NCBI RefSeq assembly: GCF_000026945.1
Contig: NC_012864.1
Location: 1,116,001 to 1,180,000, forward strand
From: Candida dubliniensis CD36
Taxonomy: Eukaryota; Ascomycota; Pichiomycetes; Serinales; Debaryomycetaceae
DNA: 64,000 nucleotides
Reading direction: 5' to 3'
Made by a program: the position numbers and the translations under genes. How positions within the stretch are numbered: the first letter of the stretch is position 1; the number at the start of each line of letters is the position of its first letter. Shown here in pieces: positions 21,038 to 30,061 of this stretch. A model generated the notes under the pieces. It had not been told where the DNA came from, ran no database searches, and saw only the letters and a list, made by a program, of their open reading frames with translations.

Positions 21038-23455
21038 ATGACAACGTTTTTAACTACTACATCTATCACAAATAATAATCTTACCAATACTTTGACAACT
21101 ACCACTTCTAATACTAATAATAGTTCAACCCCAAGAACAACAACTGCAACAAATTCTACTAATAATGATAAGGAAAATCTAAATAGTACCACTCCTACCA
21201 AAGACTTTTTAGCTAAATATCCAAATTTTTCAAAATGTGTTTCATTCAATAATTTACATCCACCAGAATATGAATCAGATTTTCCTTATACCACTCCAAT
21301 CTATAATTTAAATAATCCATCTCAACAGCATCATCATCTTTTTGATAGTAATTATACTTTTGGTTCTTCTTCTGGTTCTGGTTCTACACCAAAGATATTT
21401 ATACCATTTCAAGATTTCAATTTCGGTAATGGTAGCAACAATAACACTAGTAGTAGTGGTACTAGTCGAAGACATAGTAGTAGTGCTGGCACTACTTCAA
21501 CCGGGTTTACTAAAAGAAAACGTTTGAAATTACCTCCGCCACCAGCGAAATCAATTCTTAAAAATAAAGTTAGTCAACAACAAGTGGAATACAATAATAT
21601 GTTTGAAAACATATCAGAAGCCACCATTGAGTATCATAAACAAGAACGAGAACAACAAGAACAGCAAGAACAACAGGATGAACAAGATGAAGATAGTCAA
21701 AGTGGCAGTGGAAGTGGTAATAGTAGTGTTAATAGTTCGCCTTTACTCACTGCTACTAATATCAGCACCCCAATAAATGATTTAAAAGAGACACAACAAC
21801 TTCCAACACCAAGAAGAAAATCATTAGTGGGATTGACAGATGAAGAATTAATGGCTCTTGATCCCCAATTTCAAACTACAAAATCAAAAAATAATGATTT
21901 AGATAAATTTAAATTTGATAATCAAAAAACTTATTATTTATCTCCTAGTACAAGAAAAGGTTCCACTTCAGATGGCGCTACTGGTGCTAATGGTAATGTG
22001 GCGACAGGTGTTAAGCGACAAGATTATCCTACTAGTAATGAAAATAATTATAAAAGTATTAGTTTAACCGTCAGATATGGAGAAACTACTCATAATGATT
22101 ATACTCGTACTTTATTAACGATAATTTCTGGAAGAAGACATACTTGGCATTCATTAGATTGGTTATTTCATATTAAACAAGATTTACAAAATCAACCAAC
22201 ATTATTAGCTGATGGGGATTATTTAGTGATAGCAGGATTAATCCCGATTAAATTTATTAAAGATTATAACAACAGCAACAAAAAGAAAAAATTATCAGTG
22301 GAAGATTATTTATATCAAAAATGTTGTAATTTATTAAATTATTTAATGGAATATATTTCTCAATTGAATTTGAAATTGAAGATAACTGTGGAATTTGTTA
22401 TTGATTATGAGAATGAAAATGAAAGTTTAGTTGTTGGTGGTGGTGGTGGCGATAGTAGTAAACCTTTAAAGGGTGAAAAATATATGATTGATCATTTATT
22501 TAAACAATACCAACCAAATTTGATTATTATTGGTAATAAATCATCAAATTTAAATTTCAAATACCCGGTGAAAATGAATAAATTGAATAATTTATATTTA
22601 ATTAAATTATCTTCATATATTGTCAAATATTCTACTATCCCGGTTATTTTAGTTGGATTATTAATTGGATTTAATGACGACACTACCAACACTTCTTCAT
22701 CTTCATCTTCAGCAGTGAAATTCAATAAACCAACAATTACGTTTTCAATTAGTAAAACTCCAAGTTCAGAATTAACTCCCAAACATTCACAAACAACTTC
22801 CTGTAACAAGAGTTCATCTACTCCAGATTTATCCGATGATCATGATGCTGACGATAATTCATCAATTGAATCAATTGAATCATTAACTCCAAAAGAATAT
22901 ACTGATGACAAAAAACGACAAGAAATGTTCAATGAAAAAATGACAGAAATCAATAACACTCCTTTCAATTCTCCAGATAAATATTTTGATTGGATTCAAA
23001 CCATATCGGATAATTCATTACAAGCACTGAAAAATTATTTAATTGGAATTAAATCAAAAGATGATTCAATTATAATTGATGATAAAATTCATGCCATTTA
23101 TAAAAGTCAAACTTGGAATGTCAATTCTGGTTCAATGTCTCATGATGATTTATCTGATGGTAATGGTGGGAATGGATCGATGTATAAAGTGAAATCATTA
23201 ATTAGTATAGAAGATGATGAAGAAGTTAAACGGAAACAAGAAGAATTAAGAATGAAAAAAAGAAATAAAAGAAATAGTAGTGTCAAGAGTAGTGGTAGTG
23301 TTGGTGGATTTATTCATAGTATTAAAAGTAATGATAATAATAGTATTATATCACTGGGTGATAAGAATACTGATAAGAACAAGAATAATAGTACTGATAA
23401 ATCAACGAAACGAAAATCATCAATTTGGAAAAAATTGGGATTCCTGAAAGGATAG
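21038..23455 (+). CDS. Disordered protein with universal-stress-protein domain
   Basis: An 805-residue protein. The first 330 residues are Asn/Ser/Thr-rich and disordered, with a Gln/Glu run near 205-220 and a basic patch (TKRKRLKLPPPPAKSILK) near 158-175. A Usp/UspA-like alpha/beta domain follows (about 345-545): SISLTVRYGE strand, YLVIAGLIPIKF, then NLIIIGNKSS and STIPVILVG at its end. The tail is charged and Ser-rich, finishing with a Lys-rich segment. Fungal proteins with this layout exist, for example in fission yeast, but I know no function for this one. The ATG at 21038 opens the longest frame. Simple coding repeats probably vary in length between strains. Confidence 0.75.
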   Translation: MTTFLTTTSITNNNLTNTLTTTTSNTNNSSTPRTTTATNSTNNDKENLNSTTPTKDFLAKYPNFSKCVSFNNLHPPEYESDFPYTTPIYNLNNPSQQHHHLFDSNYTFGSSSGSGSTPKIFIPFQDFNFGNGSNNNTSSSGTSRRHSSSAGTTSTGFTKRKRLKLPPPPAKSILKNKVSQQQVEYNNMFENISEATIEYHKQEREQQEQQEQQDEQDEDSQSGSGSGNSSVNSSPLLTATNISTPINDLKETQQLPTPRRKSLVGLTDEELMALDPQFQTTKSKNNDLDKFKFDNQKTYYLSPSTRKGSTSDGATGANGNVATGVKRQDYPTSNENNYKSISLTVRYGETTHNDYTRTLLTIISGRRHTWHSLDWLFHIKQDLQNQPTLLADGDYLVIAGLIPIKFIKDYNNSNKKKKLSVEDYLYQKCCNLLNYLMEYISQLNLKLKITVEFVIDYENENESLVVGGGGGDSSKPLKGEKYMIDHLFKQYQPNLIIIGNKSSNLNFKYPVKMNKLNNLYLIKLSSYIVKYSTIPVILVGLLIGFNDDTTNTSSSSSSAVKFNKPTITFSISKTPSSELTPKHSQTTSCNKSSSTPDLSDDHDADDNSSIESIESLTPKEYTDDKKRQEMFNEKMTEINNTPFNSPDKYFDWIQTISDNSLQALKNYLIGIKSKDDSIIIDDKIHAIYKSQTWNVNSGSMSHDDLSDGNGGNGSMYKVKSLISIEDDEEVKRKQEELRMKKRNKRNSSVKSSGSVGGFIHSIKSNDNNSIISLGDKNTDKNKNNSTDKSTKRKSSIWKKLGFLKG

Positions 23456-23913
23456 AAAAGTGAAGGGATGAGTTTTATAAAATGAAAGTTTGTTATTATA
23501 ATTATCATTTAATAATTGTCATATTTTGTATTTTTTTTTTGTATTTTTGTATATAAGTAGTAGTATTATAGTTAAAATTTTTTTTATAAGAAATGAAATG
23601 TGTTTAATGTCGATTAGAAAGAGTTTGTTAGTCTCGGTTAAAACTGGTTAGAACTGTTGTACAACTACTGATTGGTGCCCATTATAGAGCAAAGTGTTTC
23701 ACAGCAGTTGATGATATGAATGTAATTTTCTATTCGTTTACCCACTCCAAAATTATCAATAATGATCTACAATAAAGAGATCTACATACTTGTAGTTTTA
23801 GGTTTGTTTCAATTCTAAACTTCTATTAAGATTGTCTAAATTATGGAATAGATAGAATACAACAAGAACCACTCGGTTCTAGTTTAAATAAATAAATATT
23901 TCCCTTCTTCCTC
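23456..23913. other. Convergent 3' flanks of the USP-domain gene and PPR1
   Basis: 458 bp between two stop codons facing each other. T-rich tracts near 23529-23540 and 23578-23585 could serve 3' end formation. No gene seen. Confidence 0.55.
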
Positions 23914-26298
23914 TCATTGCTTATTGGCGAAAAATTCATCCCAAATTATTTCATTAGGCATATCATGAATTAATTCAAATGTTTTTTTCTCATCCCGAAT
24001 TGATGAATTACTAGGTGATGATTGGTTAGATTGATTCAATTCATTTAAAAAATTCTGTAAATCTTCATCATTCCATTGTAATATTGTTTGTTGATTTAAT
24101 GGTAATAATGATGGATCCATTAAAGGTGATGACATAACATCAGTAGCATTGCTTATATTATCTTGATCATTACTATTAACAACCTTTGTTAATGGGTTTA
24201 AATGATCTAATTCAGTGACTAAATGAAATAAATTAGAATGCACATTACCATTATTAATTCGATAAAGACTTTCTCGCGAAACTTTTGATGCAGAAGAAGG
24301 GTTGTTGATGGTAGTAGTAGTGGAAGTAATTAAACCCTTATTATCTGGGGAATATTTCAAATTTAATATTATCATGGTTAAATTATGGAAAATTTCACAA
24401 CAATAATTTGCAGCATCACAACGGCCAATCAATGATTGTAATACCAATAAACAATTATTAGTAATATTTTGAACTTGCTCAATTGAATTAATTAATCGAA
24501 TTTCCTTACTATTATATAAAGCATATAAATATGATGTCCCTGCCATAAATAAATTATGAACTCCAGCCCAAGTATAATTAATACTTTTAGTTTTCAATAA
24601 TTCTGTATAGCAATTAATCACTTGAATTGAAGAATTAGTTAAATTTTCATAATCAATTAATGATAATTTATAATTTTTAGGACTTAATCCATGAATGTAT
24701 AATAATGTATGATGATAATTTAATTGGAAAAAAATATTATTAAAATCACAATTCATTCGTTTCATGGTTGAATCGGAATATAATTCTTGTTTCCAATGAG
24801 TTAATTGTAAGATAATTGATTGTTTCCAATGATTTAAATCTTTATATTCTCGAGGAATTTCAGCATTAGTATACAAGATTTTTGTTACTTGACTTTGTAT
24901 CTTTCTAATTTTAAAAAAACTAATTGAAACATTTTTATAACTAAAATTTTCATCATCATCCCCACAATTATAATAATCAGTGGTATTATCATTGGGGATA
25001 ATTTTGGAATCATCTAAAACACTAGGATATGGAGTATTAATACTTTCATCTGGTATACCAAATGGTCGATCTAAATAAAAACATATTTGTCGATCCATTG
25101 AATAACAACACCAAAATATTCGACGTCGTTTATCCCTTGTAAAATTATCAATATTGAAATTTTGTTTTGATTTTGTTTTCAATTCATTTTGTAAATCTAA
25201 ATCAACACATATTCGTAATGCTTCTCCCATAATATACCATACCCCAGGATTTGTTGGTCTCATGATTGAATAGCCAGCATATAATAATATTCCTTGTAAA
25301 TGTTCCAAAGGATCAATCGAATTATCGACATCCTGAGAAAATCTCATTGCAGCCAATCTAAATGATTCAGAAATATGTATGGGATATCGTAAATGATTAG
25401 CCAGAGTCGCTACTGCAAATAATAAATTAAGGAAGTATAATGGTTTCCGATATTTGATGGGGGGGATTATATTATTAGCAATTGATTGAATGTCTTTTGT
25501 AGAACTTTCAGATAAAAGTTGTTGAATTTTCGATTTATAAATGTCGAACCAATAAGACGTCTTATCCATGTTCTTGAAAAATGATTTATTAATACTAGTA
25601 GTATTCGATGCAAGGGATATTGACTCATCAAATTCTCCATATACGGGAATAAAATAATCTCGTAAAAATTCTTCTCGATGGAATAATGGTAATTGAGAAT
25701 TACATTGATGGAAAAATACTCGAAGAAATTGCATTGCCGTTGATTTAGGTGGTAATACTGCTGGTGCAATACTACAATTAGTATCATCAATGCCAGTGTC
25801 AGTAGTTGTGGTATGGGCCGAATTTTGCCCAAGATAGCCTGTTTTAATATTTGGATCAGATAATCTATTTTGTACTCTAACCGCAGTAGACATGAGTTTT
25901 GAAAATGCAATAGAATCATGTTTACTATTAATCAAAGGATTTTCTTTTTTAATACTTGGTTTATCACTTACCAATTCATCACCATTCTTACTACTACCAC
26001 CAGGGGTATTAATATCATCATCAATGCCACCTATCTCACCTTGTAACTTTAATTTTTCTTCTAAAAATTTTACTCTTTCTTCTAAATGAACAATATAAGA
26101 TCGTGGGATTTCCCTACCTGTAATCAGATCAACCCCAATACATTCAACTCCGTTGGCTTCACATTTCCCACATTGAGGGAATTTTTGATCACATTTGATT
26201 TTCTTGGTTCGACATCGTTTACATGCTGATATTGCTCGAGTTAATTTAGATGATGTCGGTTTATGTTTCTTTTGAGGTGGTGGCAGTGATTCAGACAT
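23914..26298 (-). CDS. PPR1: Zn2Cys6 transcription factor Ppr1
   Basis: A 794-residue zinc-cluster regulator. The six cysteines are C26, C29, C36, C43, C46 and C53 in CKRCRTKKIKC...CGKC...C spacing, followed by a linker and a coiled coil (HLEERVKFLEEKLKLQ, about 74-89). A fungal-specific middle-homology domain follows (about 185-500), with RRRIFWCCYSMDRQICFYLDRPFGIPD as its hallmark, and an acidic C-terminus. The frame runs to a TTG at 26313, but the first ATG is 26298 (MSESLPPPQK). S. cerevisiae Ppr1 controls pyrimidine genes; the Candida orthologue has been reported to control purine catabolism (allantoin use). Assignment rests on the zinc cluster, the linker and gene order. Confidence 0.85.
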   Translation of the reverse strand: MSESLPPPQKKHKPTSSKLTRAISACKRCRTKKIKCDQKFPQCGKCEANGVECIGVDLITGREIPRSYIVHLEERVKFLEEKLKLQGEIGGIDDDINTPGGSSKNGDELVSDKPSIKKENPLINSKHDSIAFSKLMSTAVRVQNRLSDPNIKTGYLGQNSAHTTTTDTGIDDTNCSIAPAVLPPKSTAMQFLRVFFHQCNSQLPLFHREEFLRDYFIPVYGEFDESISLASNTTSINKSFFKNMDKTSYWFDIYKSKIQQLLSESSTKDIQSIANNIIPPIKYRKPLYFLNLLFAVATLANHLRYPIHISESFRLAAMRFSQDVDNSIDPLEHLQGILLYAGYSIMRPTNPGVWYIMGEALRICVDLDLQNELKTKSKQNFNIDNFTRDKRRRIFWCCYSMDRQICFYLDRPFGIPDESINTPYPSVLDDSKIIPNDNTTDYYNCGDDDENFSYKNVSISFFKIRKIQSQVTKILYTNAEIPREYKDLNHWKQSIILQLTHWKQELYSDSTMKRMNCDFNNIFFQLNYHHTLLYIHGLSPKNYKLSLIDYENLTNSSIQVINCYTELLKTKSINYTWAGVHNLFMAGTSYLYALYNSKEIRLINSIEQVQNITNNCLLVLQSLIGRCDAANYCCEIFHNLTMIILNLKYSPDNKGLITSTTTTINNPSSASKVSRESLYRINNGNVHSNLFHLVTELDHLNPLTKVVNSNDQDNISNATDVMSSPLMDPSLLPLNQQTILQWNDEDLQNFLNELNQSNQSSPSNSSIRDEKKTFELIHDMPNEIIWDEFFANKQ

Positions 26299-26844
26299 GG
26301 TATGTATATGCAAAGGAAGTGATTTTGTGAAGCAATGAAAAAGTATGAACTTGCCTTGATGTGAAATTTGTTTATCATTTAATTTTTTTTTTTTTTTTTG
26401 TATGGGGCAGACAGAGAGAGAGGGATCTTATTGTTATTAAAGAATTGCTTCGGAAGAGAGAAAGAATGATAACACAAAATGAATGAACTAAATTAGTTTT
26501 TGGTTATGATACTTCAATTGGAAGTGAACAACTTGAAGGAATAGGATAAAGCTTTAGATGATCTTCATTCTAGAGCTTTGATAGGGGAGTTACTTTATGT
26601 ATGTAGAATTATGACTTGTCGTTATTATAAATAGTCCTTAAATCCGTGATTTATTGGAACTGTTAATTGAGAAGAAATCTACTTTGAAGTTAATGACTAT
26701 TTGCCAAGGTCTTTCAGTGAAAAGGTGACCAGGTTGATAAGAATCAGTATAATCCTATCAATAGACATCTTGTCTTGTTCTTTCTTGATATTTTTAAGGA
26801 ATAATACCAAATTCTAGGTTATGTAAGATTTGTAGTAATTAATT
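26299..26844. other. PPR1 upstream region with hairpin
   Basis: 546 bp upstream of PPR1. A T run lies at about 26381-26399 and a strong inverted repeat at 26548-26579. No gene seen. Confidence 0.5.
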
Positions 26845-27078
26845 TTACTTCTGCTTCTGGGATTCATTGTAAAACACTGAAGCCACAAGGAAATAAAGTG
26901 CTGCCTCATTAATAACAAGAATGAAGCAGCAAAAGTACAAAACATCAGTTCTATTGATCTTGAAGGGATGTCGAGCATGGAAGGATCGGAATAAACCAAC
27001 AAGAACCAAAGTCTTGGCTCCGAAGCTTGCCAAGTGAATCACAGCCAGAGAGTAAGGAAGTGTGATTTTAGAGAACAT
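26845..27078 (-). CDS. Possible small two-pass membrane protein
   Basis: A 77-codon ATG frame between PPR1 and the adhesin-like gene. The product would have two hydrophobic segments (about residues 6-29 and 46-67) joined by a basic linker with SFHARHPFKINRTD, and a short Lys/Gln tail. This hairpin layout and the absence of low complexity make it more protein-like than the other short frames in the window. It contains one CTG codon. I do not recognise a family. It could be chance. C. albicans gene numbering as I remember it leaves room for one gene here. Confidence 0.4.
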   Translation of the reverse strand: MFSKITLPYSLAVIHLASFGAKTLVLVGLFRSFHARHPFKINRTDVLYFCCFILVINEAALYFLVASVFYNESQKQK

Positions 27079-27547
27079 ATTTTACTTGTTATTCTCTAGA
27101 TATATGATTTAATTCGGTTTGCAAGGGATTCAACTTAATGTTTTTTTACTCTACTTGTAGGCATTCACTTTAGAAACTTGACTAGACAGATATCATCTCT
27201 ATGAATTCTTGCTTATTCAAAACACATTGATATTCTCATACACTTAGAATACAGCAAGGCTTAGATGATCTTTTCTTGGAATCTTGTAATCGAATAATTT
27301 GGCATAAATATCTCATCCAATATCATATTACTAATGTGGAACATGGCTCCCTAGAAACTTCTTTTCAAGCCACATCCAATGGTCACGGATCAAAACAAAA
27401 CACGGAGAGAAGAAATTAAGCTGCAAAAAAAAGAGTATTGCCAGAACTTGAAGCACCCCAATAATATATAAACCCATCGAATAGATCACTTTCAATCAGG
27501 TAAGTTGATACACTGCACCAATATTGATACCACCCCCCCCCAAAGCC
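27079..27547. other. Upstream region of the adhesin-like gene
   Basis: 469 bp. A run of nine C at 27533-27541 ends seven bases before the ATG at 27548. The motif TTAGATGATCTT (about 27259-27270) repeats one found in the PPR1 hairpin. No gene seen. Confidence 0.45.
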
Positions 27548-29188
27548 ATGTACAAACTAAAACTTTTATATGCTTTTGGATTGTTAGTGAACTCTTCATT
27601 ATCATTAACAATTCACTCTACTTCAAGTTCAATTGTTCCCCCCTCAGTTGCTCATCCACTAGATGATAATACCTATTTTTATCCTCATCCAACTCCGGTT
27701 TCCAACTGTGAATTGACCTTTTCAACTGATGAATATACTACTACTGTAGCGTTTTCTTATGGTTGTCCAACTGGTTCAGTAACACCACCACCAAACTTCC
27801 CACCTACAGTTCCGTATGGTTGTACTTACTTTGCTTCAAGAACGTATTGTCCTTATAATTGTGACACATCCTTGGTCCATTATTATGATTACCTTGTTCA
27901 AGTTACTTCTTGTCCTGAACAACTGTGTATTTTTGATAAGTCTGGTGGTAGACCATCTTTTAAATGTGAGCCTACAACCCTGACTGATTCTTGGAGTTCT
28001 TATATCCCATCTGAAGTATCAAATGAAGTATCAGCTACCCCTGACCTAGATAGTATTTCACATGATAATAGTACTTGGCATGATAGTGGTTCTACTGATA
28101 GAACAACATACTATCCAAAACCAGAACATCCAATGACAACAAAAATGCCAGTCACTTGTGAACTTAAGCAAACATCTTCACAAGGCAATTCATGGAACGA
28201 CGTTTCATGTAATTATTTTCCAACCGAATGTACAAAAGCGACAACATTCAATGTCCACAATCAAACTGTAACATACATTTGGTGTCCTTCAACTACAATT
28301 GAGTTATTCTCTTCTGGTGAAACTACAACCACATTTTGTCCTTTTAATACTTGTTATGACTATCTGGACCACACGGATAATAGTGGAAATACTAGAGTTG
28401 ATAATAGTGGTTTTGAGGTTCATACAACCCGTGCAACTCTTGCTGCTACTGTTACGGCAAACGCTGGTACCGTTGCTATTACAAAGACTGCTGCAACTAT
28501 TGATACCATTTGCACTGAAACTAAAACTATGGATGACAGAGTTGTCGGTGGGCATGGCCATGCTCAAGGTTCCTTCGATTATACCCAAAACATAATAAAT
28601 ACTGATAATATCCCAATTTATAAAACTAAGGAAGACACTGATACTGATTGCTATATCATCACTACTTGTCCTACTCCGGTCACATTGACTGTGACTCATG
28701 AAATTACAAGAACGGAAACTGTGACTGAGTACAAGACACTTACTGCTAATGACCACGGAGATATTTGTATTGTTTCTACTACCAATGAAGTAAACCCAAC
28801 TCGGACTTCTTATAGAAATCAAGCTATCATTACATCACAGGCAGTGAACGGTGATTTCTACCACGGGTATCCTTCTAAGCCAAACTATCCAGATACTTGG
28901 AAACAACATGGTACAGAAAAAGCAACCACAACAGAAACACCTGAAACTTCGGTTGAGAAACCGCTTGATGAATCAGAAACTTCAGGAGAGAAGCCAGCTG
29001 ATAAACCTGTTGATGAGTCAGTCGATAAACCAGCTGATGAACCCATAGTAAAACCAAACCATAAACCAACTGATAATCCAATTCGTACAACTGAACCTAT
29101 AACTTCGACAATTGGAAACTATTCAATAGATTATAGGAGTACAACGTGGAGAAACTCATCAACTTTAGTAACGACAGTAGTAAATTAA
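27548..29188 (+). CDS. Secreted adhesin-like cell-wall protein
   Basis: A 546-residue Ser/Thr-rich protein with a signal peptide (MYKLKLLYAFGLLVNSSLSL). The frame extends back to a TTG at 27524, but the ATG at 27548 places the signal peptide correctly. A Cys-rich region follows (about 50-145, with YGCTYF, RTYCPYNC and SCPEQLC), then Thr-rich repeats with TVTHEITRTETVTEYKT near 390-410, and Pro/Lys/Asp repeats of the KPADKPVDE type near 485-525. The C-terminus ends in SSTLVTTVVN without the small-residue cleavage site and hydrophobic tail of a GPI anchor. It matches my memory of a C. albicans putative adhesin-like mannoprotein at this locus. Confidence 0.75.
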   Translation: MYKLKLLYAFGLLVNSSLSLTIHSTSSSIVPPSVAHPLDDNTYFYPHPTPVSNCELTFSTDEYTTTVAFSYGCPTGSVTPPPNFPPTVPYGCTYFASRTYCPYNCDTSLVHYYDYLVQVTSCPEQLCIFDKSGGRPSFKCEPTTLTDSWSSYIPSEVSNEVSATPDLDSISHDNSTWHDSGSTDRTTYYPKPEHPMTTKMPVTCELKQTSSQGNSWNDVSCNYFPTECTKATTFNVHNQTVTYIWCPSTTIELFSSGETTTTFCPFNTCYDYLDHTDNSGNTRVDNSGFEVHTTRATLAATVTANAGTVAITKTAATIDTICTETKTMDDRVVGGHGHAQGSFDYTQNIINTDNIPIYKTKEDTDTDCYIITTCPTPVTLTVTHEITRTETVTEYKTLTANDHGDICIVSTTNEVNPTRTSYRNQAIITSQAVNGDFYHGYPSKPNYPDTWKQHGTEKATTTETPETSVEKPLDESETSGEKPADKPVDESVDKPADEPIVKPNHKPTDNPIRTTEPITSTIGNYSIDYRSTTWRNSSTLVTTVVN

Positions 29189-29448
29189 GATTGTGTTAAC
29201 TCCCAGGGGTTGCTGAAAGCTAATCTAGTTATATAGTTCGATATTCATTATAGGCATTCTAAAATAAAAATAAATACCTTCAGATTCGTTAAACTATTAA
29301 CCATGCTAAACTGTAAAGAATACTACACATTTTCAGAGGTTTGATAATAAAGCTGACAACGAAAAATATTTCTCACATAAAAAAAAAAAAACAAAATCAA
29401 ACACAATCAAAAGTCATCTCAGATATGCAAACCCATACAATATAAACC

Positions 29449-29922
29449 ATGAAAGTGCTAACAGAAAGAGATTCATTTTTATCAAATTATGAAGTGTTAC
29501 AACATTTACAAAACATTAAAAAGAAATATAATTGGTCATTTAATCCTGATGATGAAAAATTTTTGAAAAACAAAAAAAATAAACATCATTTCACTGGATG
29601 TGGGATCAATTTAGAGATCATAACTAGAGATGTATTATCATGTTTAGAAAATAATGACAGTAGTTTAATACAATCACAAGAAAGTTTTAAACAATTGATG
29701 GAATTTTTAAATCAATTTGAACTAATGAAAGTTGAAAAATTACAAATTGTCAATAGTTTACCAAGATCATTGGTGGTGTTATATGCTTTAGTTGAAGAAT
29801 GTGAAGATAGATTTGGTGAAGAAACTTCGGAGAAAATAATAGAGAAAATAAATGAATTATTCCCAATAGAACAGGAAGAAGAAGGAGAAGATGCTCAGGA
29901 AGATGAAGAAATTAACGAATAG
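29449..29922 (+). CDS. RPC17: RNA polymerase III subunit C17 (Rpb4 family)
   Basis: A 157-residue subunit of the Pol III stalk, pairing with Rpc25 and helping initiation through TFIIIB. The N-terminus MKVLTERDSFLSNYEVLQHL closely matches yeast Rpc17. The HRDC-like C-terminal helices include FELMKVEKLQIVNSLPRSLV (about 90-109) and the VEECEDRFGE motif (about 115-124), followed by an acidic tail. The ATG at 29449 gives the family start. It is convergent with the ROG1-type gene, 139 bp apart. Confidence 0.9.
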   Translation: MKVLTERDSFLSNYEVLQHLQNIKKKYNWSFNPDDEKFLKNKKNKHHFTGCGINLEIITRDVLSCLENNDSSLIQSQESFKQLMEFLNQFELMKVEKLQIVNSLPRSLVVLYALVEECEDRFGEETSEKIIEKINELFPIEQEEEGEDAQEDEEINE

Positions 29923-30061
29923 AATTTATAGGTTCATAAAATGCATGTATTTTAAAGATATTAGGTGCAAGTGGTTTGTCGCCATTACCCATACATTGTA
30001 TTATTTGGAGGAGGGGGGTATGTAGTAAAATCATAAATTACTACCCCCTCAATATGCATCA

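Noticed and set aside
28304..28822. 172-codon frame opposite the adhesin-like gene
   Set aside because: It is Ser-rich only because the sense strand is Thr-rich; an antisense shadow.
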